Shown: piece after piece, positions 62,046 through 64,000 of the stretch
Layout: every line of letters starts with the position of its first letter
Numbering within the stretch: the first letter of the stretch is position 1
Source: Phocoena phocoena
Taxonomy: Eukaryota > Chordata > Mammalia > Artiodactyla > Phocoenidae
Direction: 5' to 3'
Assembly: GCF_963924675.1 (NCBI RefSeq)
Contig: NC_089221.1
Location: 89,384,998-89,448,997, forward strand
Length of the DNA: 64,000 bases
Position numbers and translations under genes: made by a program
The notes under the pieces: generated by a model
Seen by the model: only the letters and a program-made list of their open reading frames with translations
Databases searched by the model: none
Told to the model about the DNA's origin: nothing

Positions 62046-64000
62046 ACAATTAAGAAAATACTAATAGAAACATACATATCAATAATTACCTGTAATGTAA
62101 ATGGATTAAGTGCTCCAACCAAAAGGCATAGACTGGCTGAATGGATACAAAAACAAGACCTGTATATATGCTGTCTACAGGAGACCCACTTTAGACCTAG
62201 TGACACGTACAGACTGAAAGTGAGGAGCTGGAAGAAGATATTCCATGCAAATGGAAATCAAAAGAAAGCTGGAGTAGTGATTCTCCTATCAGACAAAATA
62301 GATTTTAAAATAAAGACTATTAGAAGAGACAAAGAAAGACACTACATAATAATCAAGGGATCAGTCCAAGAAGAAGATATAACAATTGTAAATATTTATG
62401 CACCCAACATAGGAGCACCTCAATACATAAGGCAAATGCTAACAGCCATATAAGGGGAAATCAGAAGTAACACAATCATAGTAGAGCACTTTAACACCCC
62501 ACTTTCACCAATGGACAGATTATCTAAAATGAAAATAAATAAGGAAACACAAGCTTTAAATGACACATTAGACAAGATGGACTTAATTGACATTTATAGG
62601 ACATTCCATCCAAAAACAACAGAATACACTTTCTTCTCAAGTGCTCATGGTACTTTCTCCAGGATAGATCATATCTTGGGTCACAAATCAAGCCTTGGTA
62701 AATTTGAGAAAATTGTAATCATATGAAGTATCTTTTCCGACCACAACGCTATCAGACTAAATATTGATTACAGGAAAAAATCTGTAAAAAATACAAACAC
62801 ATGGAGGCTAAACAATATACTACTTAATAACCAAGAGATCACTGAAGAAACCAAAGAGGAAATCAAAAAATACCTAGAAACAAATGACACTGAAAACATG
62901 ACGACCCAAAACCTATGGGATACAGCAAACGCAGTTCTAAGAGGGAAGTTTATAGCAATACAGCCCTACCTCAAGAAACAAGAAACATTTCCAATAAACA
63001 ACCTAACCTTACACTTAAAGCAATTAGAGAAAGAAGAACAAAAAACCCCCAAAGTTAGCCGAAGGAAAGAAATCATAAAGATCAGATCAGAAATAAATGA
63101 AAAAGGAAATGAAGGAAATAATAGCAAAGATCAATAAAACTAAAAGCTGGTCGTTTGAGAAGATGAACAAAATTGATAATCCATTAGCCAGACTCATGAA
63201 GAAAAAAAAGGAGAAGACTCAAATCAGTAGAATTAGAAATGAAAAAGGAGAAGTAACAACTGACACTGCAGAAATAAAAAGGATCATGGGAGGTTACTAC
63301 AAGCAACTATATGCCAATAAAATGGACAACCTGGAAGAAATGGACACATTATTAGAAGAACACAGCCTTCCAAGACAAAACCAGGAAGAAAAAGAAAATA
63401 TAAACAGACCAATCACAAGCACTGAAATTGAGACTGTGCTTAAAAATCTTCTAATAAACAAAAGCCCAGAACCAGATGGCTTCCCAGGCGAATTCTATCA
63501 AACATTTAGAGAAGAGCTAACACCTATCCTTCTCAAACTCTTCCAAAATATAGCAGAGGGAGGAACACTCCCAAATTCATTCTATGAGGTCACCATCACC
63601 CTGATACCAAAACCAGACAAAGGTGTCACAAAGAAAGAAACTACAGGCCAATATCACTGGTGAACATAGATGCAAAAATCCTCAACAAAATACTAGCAAA
63701 CAGAATCCAACAGCACAGTAAAAGGATCATACACCATGATCAAGTGGGGTTTATCCCAGGAATGCAAGGATTCTTCAATATATGCAAATCAATCAGTGTG
63801 ATACACCATATTAACAAATTGAAGGAGAAAAAACATATGATCATCTTAATAGATGCAGAGAAAGCCTTCGACAAAATTCAACAGCCATTTATGATAAAAA
63901 CTCTCCAGAAAGTAGGCATAGAGGGAACTTACTTCAACATAATAAAGGCCATATATGACAAACACACAGCCATCATCGTTCTCAATGGTGAAAAAGTTAA
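62046..64000 (+). pseudogene. L1 ORF2 (endonuclease and reverse transcriptase), broken and partial
   Basis: The endonuclease domain is recognisable. It has the catalytic Asn in NVNG (about 62094), the Glu of QETH (62181-62183) and the SDHN motif (62736-62747). In-frame stops occur at about 62451 and 62724. After about 63100 the reading frame shifts (63097-63663). Near 63640 one base appears to be missing, as judged by the frame change just before the 'aggccaatatcactgg' block, which shifts the frame again. The reverse-transcriptase domain then reads on, with GFIPGMQ and the first catalytic block DAEKAFDKI near 63852-63878. The YADD-type block and the Cys-rich C-terminus lie beyond the window. 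Frame changes are described from sequence; no repaired version is implied. Confidence 0.85.

Larger units (their letters stand above)
59186..64000 (+). mobile_element. 5'-complete young L1, cut by the window end
   Basis: Starts near 59186 with a G-rich start and 'ccttcaagatggcg', the usual L1 5' end. It has a GC-rich 5' UTR (to about 61135), ORF1 (about 61136-61999) and ORF2 from about 62046 to the edge. It is by far the longest element here and is in the same direction as the host gene. ORF1 and ORF2 both contain stops and frameshifts, so this copy should be immobile. The right end, poly(A) tail and target duplication are outside the window. Confidence 0.92.

Noticed and set aside
1..64000. 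Possible link between the left and right ends, since the sense L1 at 1616 begins where the L1 at 64000 is cut
   Set aside because: Both are copies of a common L1 that happen to meet at similar ORF2 positions. The left copy has its own inversion and target duplication, so no circular or continuous element is implied.

Overview
The window is vertebrate nuclear DNA, almost certainly from a cetacean (whale or dolphin). It is AT-rich, has no dense gene layout, and is packed with mammalian repeats: L1 of several ages, L2, MIR, MER20, MER2/Tigger, LTRs and HAL1. Two antisense tRNA-derived SINEs (29390-29599, 33667-33875) read as the CHR/CHRS type known from cetaceans and their closest artiodactyl relatives. 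The young L1 3' ends match the type I associate with cetaceans and not the bovine type. The species is not resolved.

The only host coding sequence I can defend is two internal exons on the + strand, 4657-4846 and 52856-52948. Both have a pyrimidine-rich acceptor and a GTAAG donor. Their reading frames join exactly (phase 0 to phase 0) across an intron of about 48 kb. The first exon encodes a Gln/Glu/Leu-rich coiled coil ending in a charged linker. The second encodes a short basic, Ser-rich segment. They look like parts of one coiled-coil or scaffold gene, which I do not recognise by name. Upstream and downstream exons lie outside the window, so most of the window is intron.

Layout: 1-3905 is an L1 cluster. 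It holds an old antisense L1, a younger antisense L1 with an internal deletion, and a sense L1 with a 5' inversion flanked by an 11-bp target duplication. Exon A follows. From 5 to 25 kb lie MER20, L2, MIR, MER2/Tigger, an L1 with target duplication, decayed L1M and a solo LTR. From 25 to 42 kb there are three short young L1 3' ends, the two SINEs, further LTR-like copies, MIR and a hAT element. From 42 to 52 kb there are L2, a HAL1 block and an old L1 piece. After exon B come a perfect hairpin (55063-55111) and an old antisense L1 (55780-57030). From about 59186 to the window end there is a long 5'-complete young L1 in the gene's sense direction, with ORF1 and ORF2 broken by several stops and frameshifts.

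I found no RNA gene, CRISPR array, operon or prokaryotic feature, and no convincing new biological system. The items most worth checking are the twin-primed L1, the perfect 48-bp tandem duplication at 9933-10028, the perfect hairpin at 55063-55111, and a possible unannotated exon at 26327-26532 with two CxxC motifs. Repeat names come from memory of consensus sequences, and edges without a target duplication are good to a few tens of bases.
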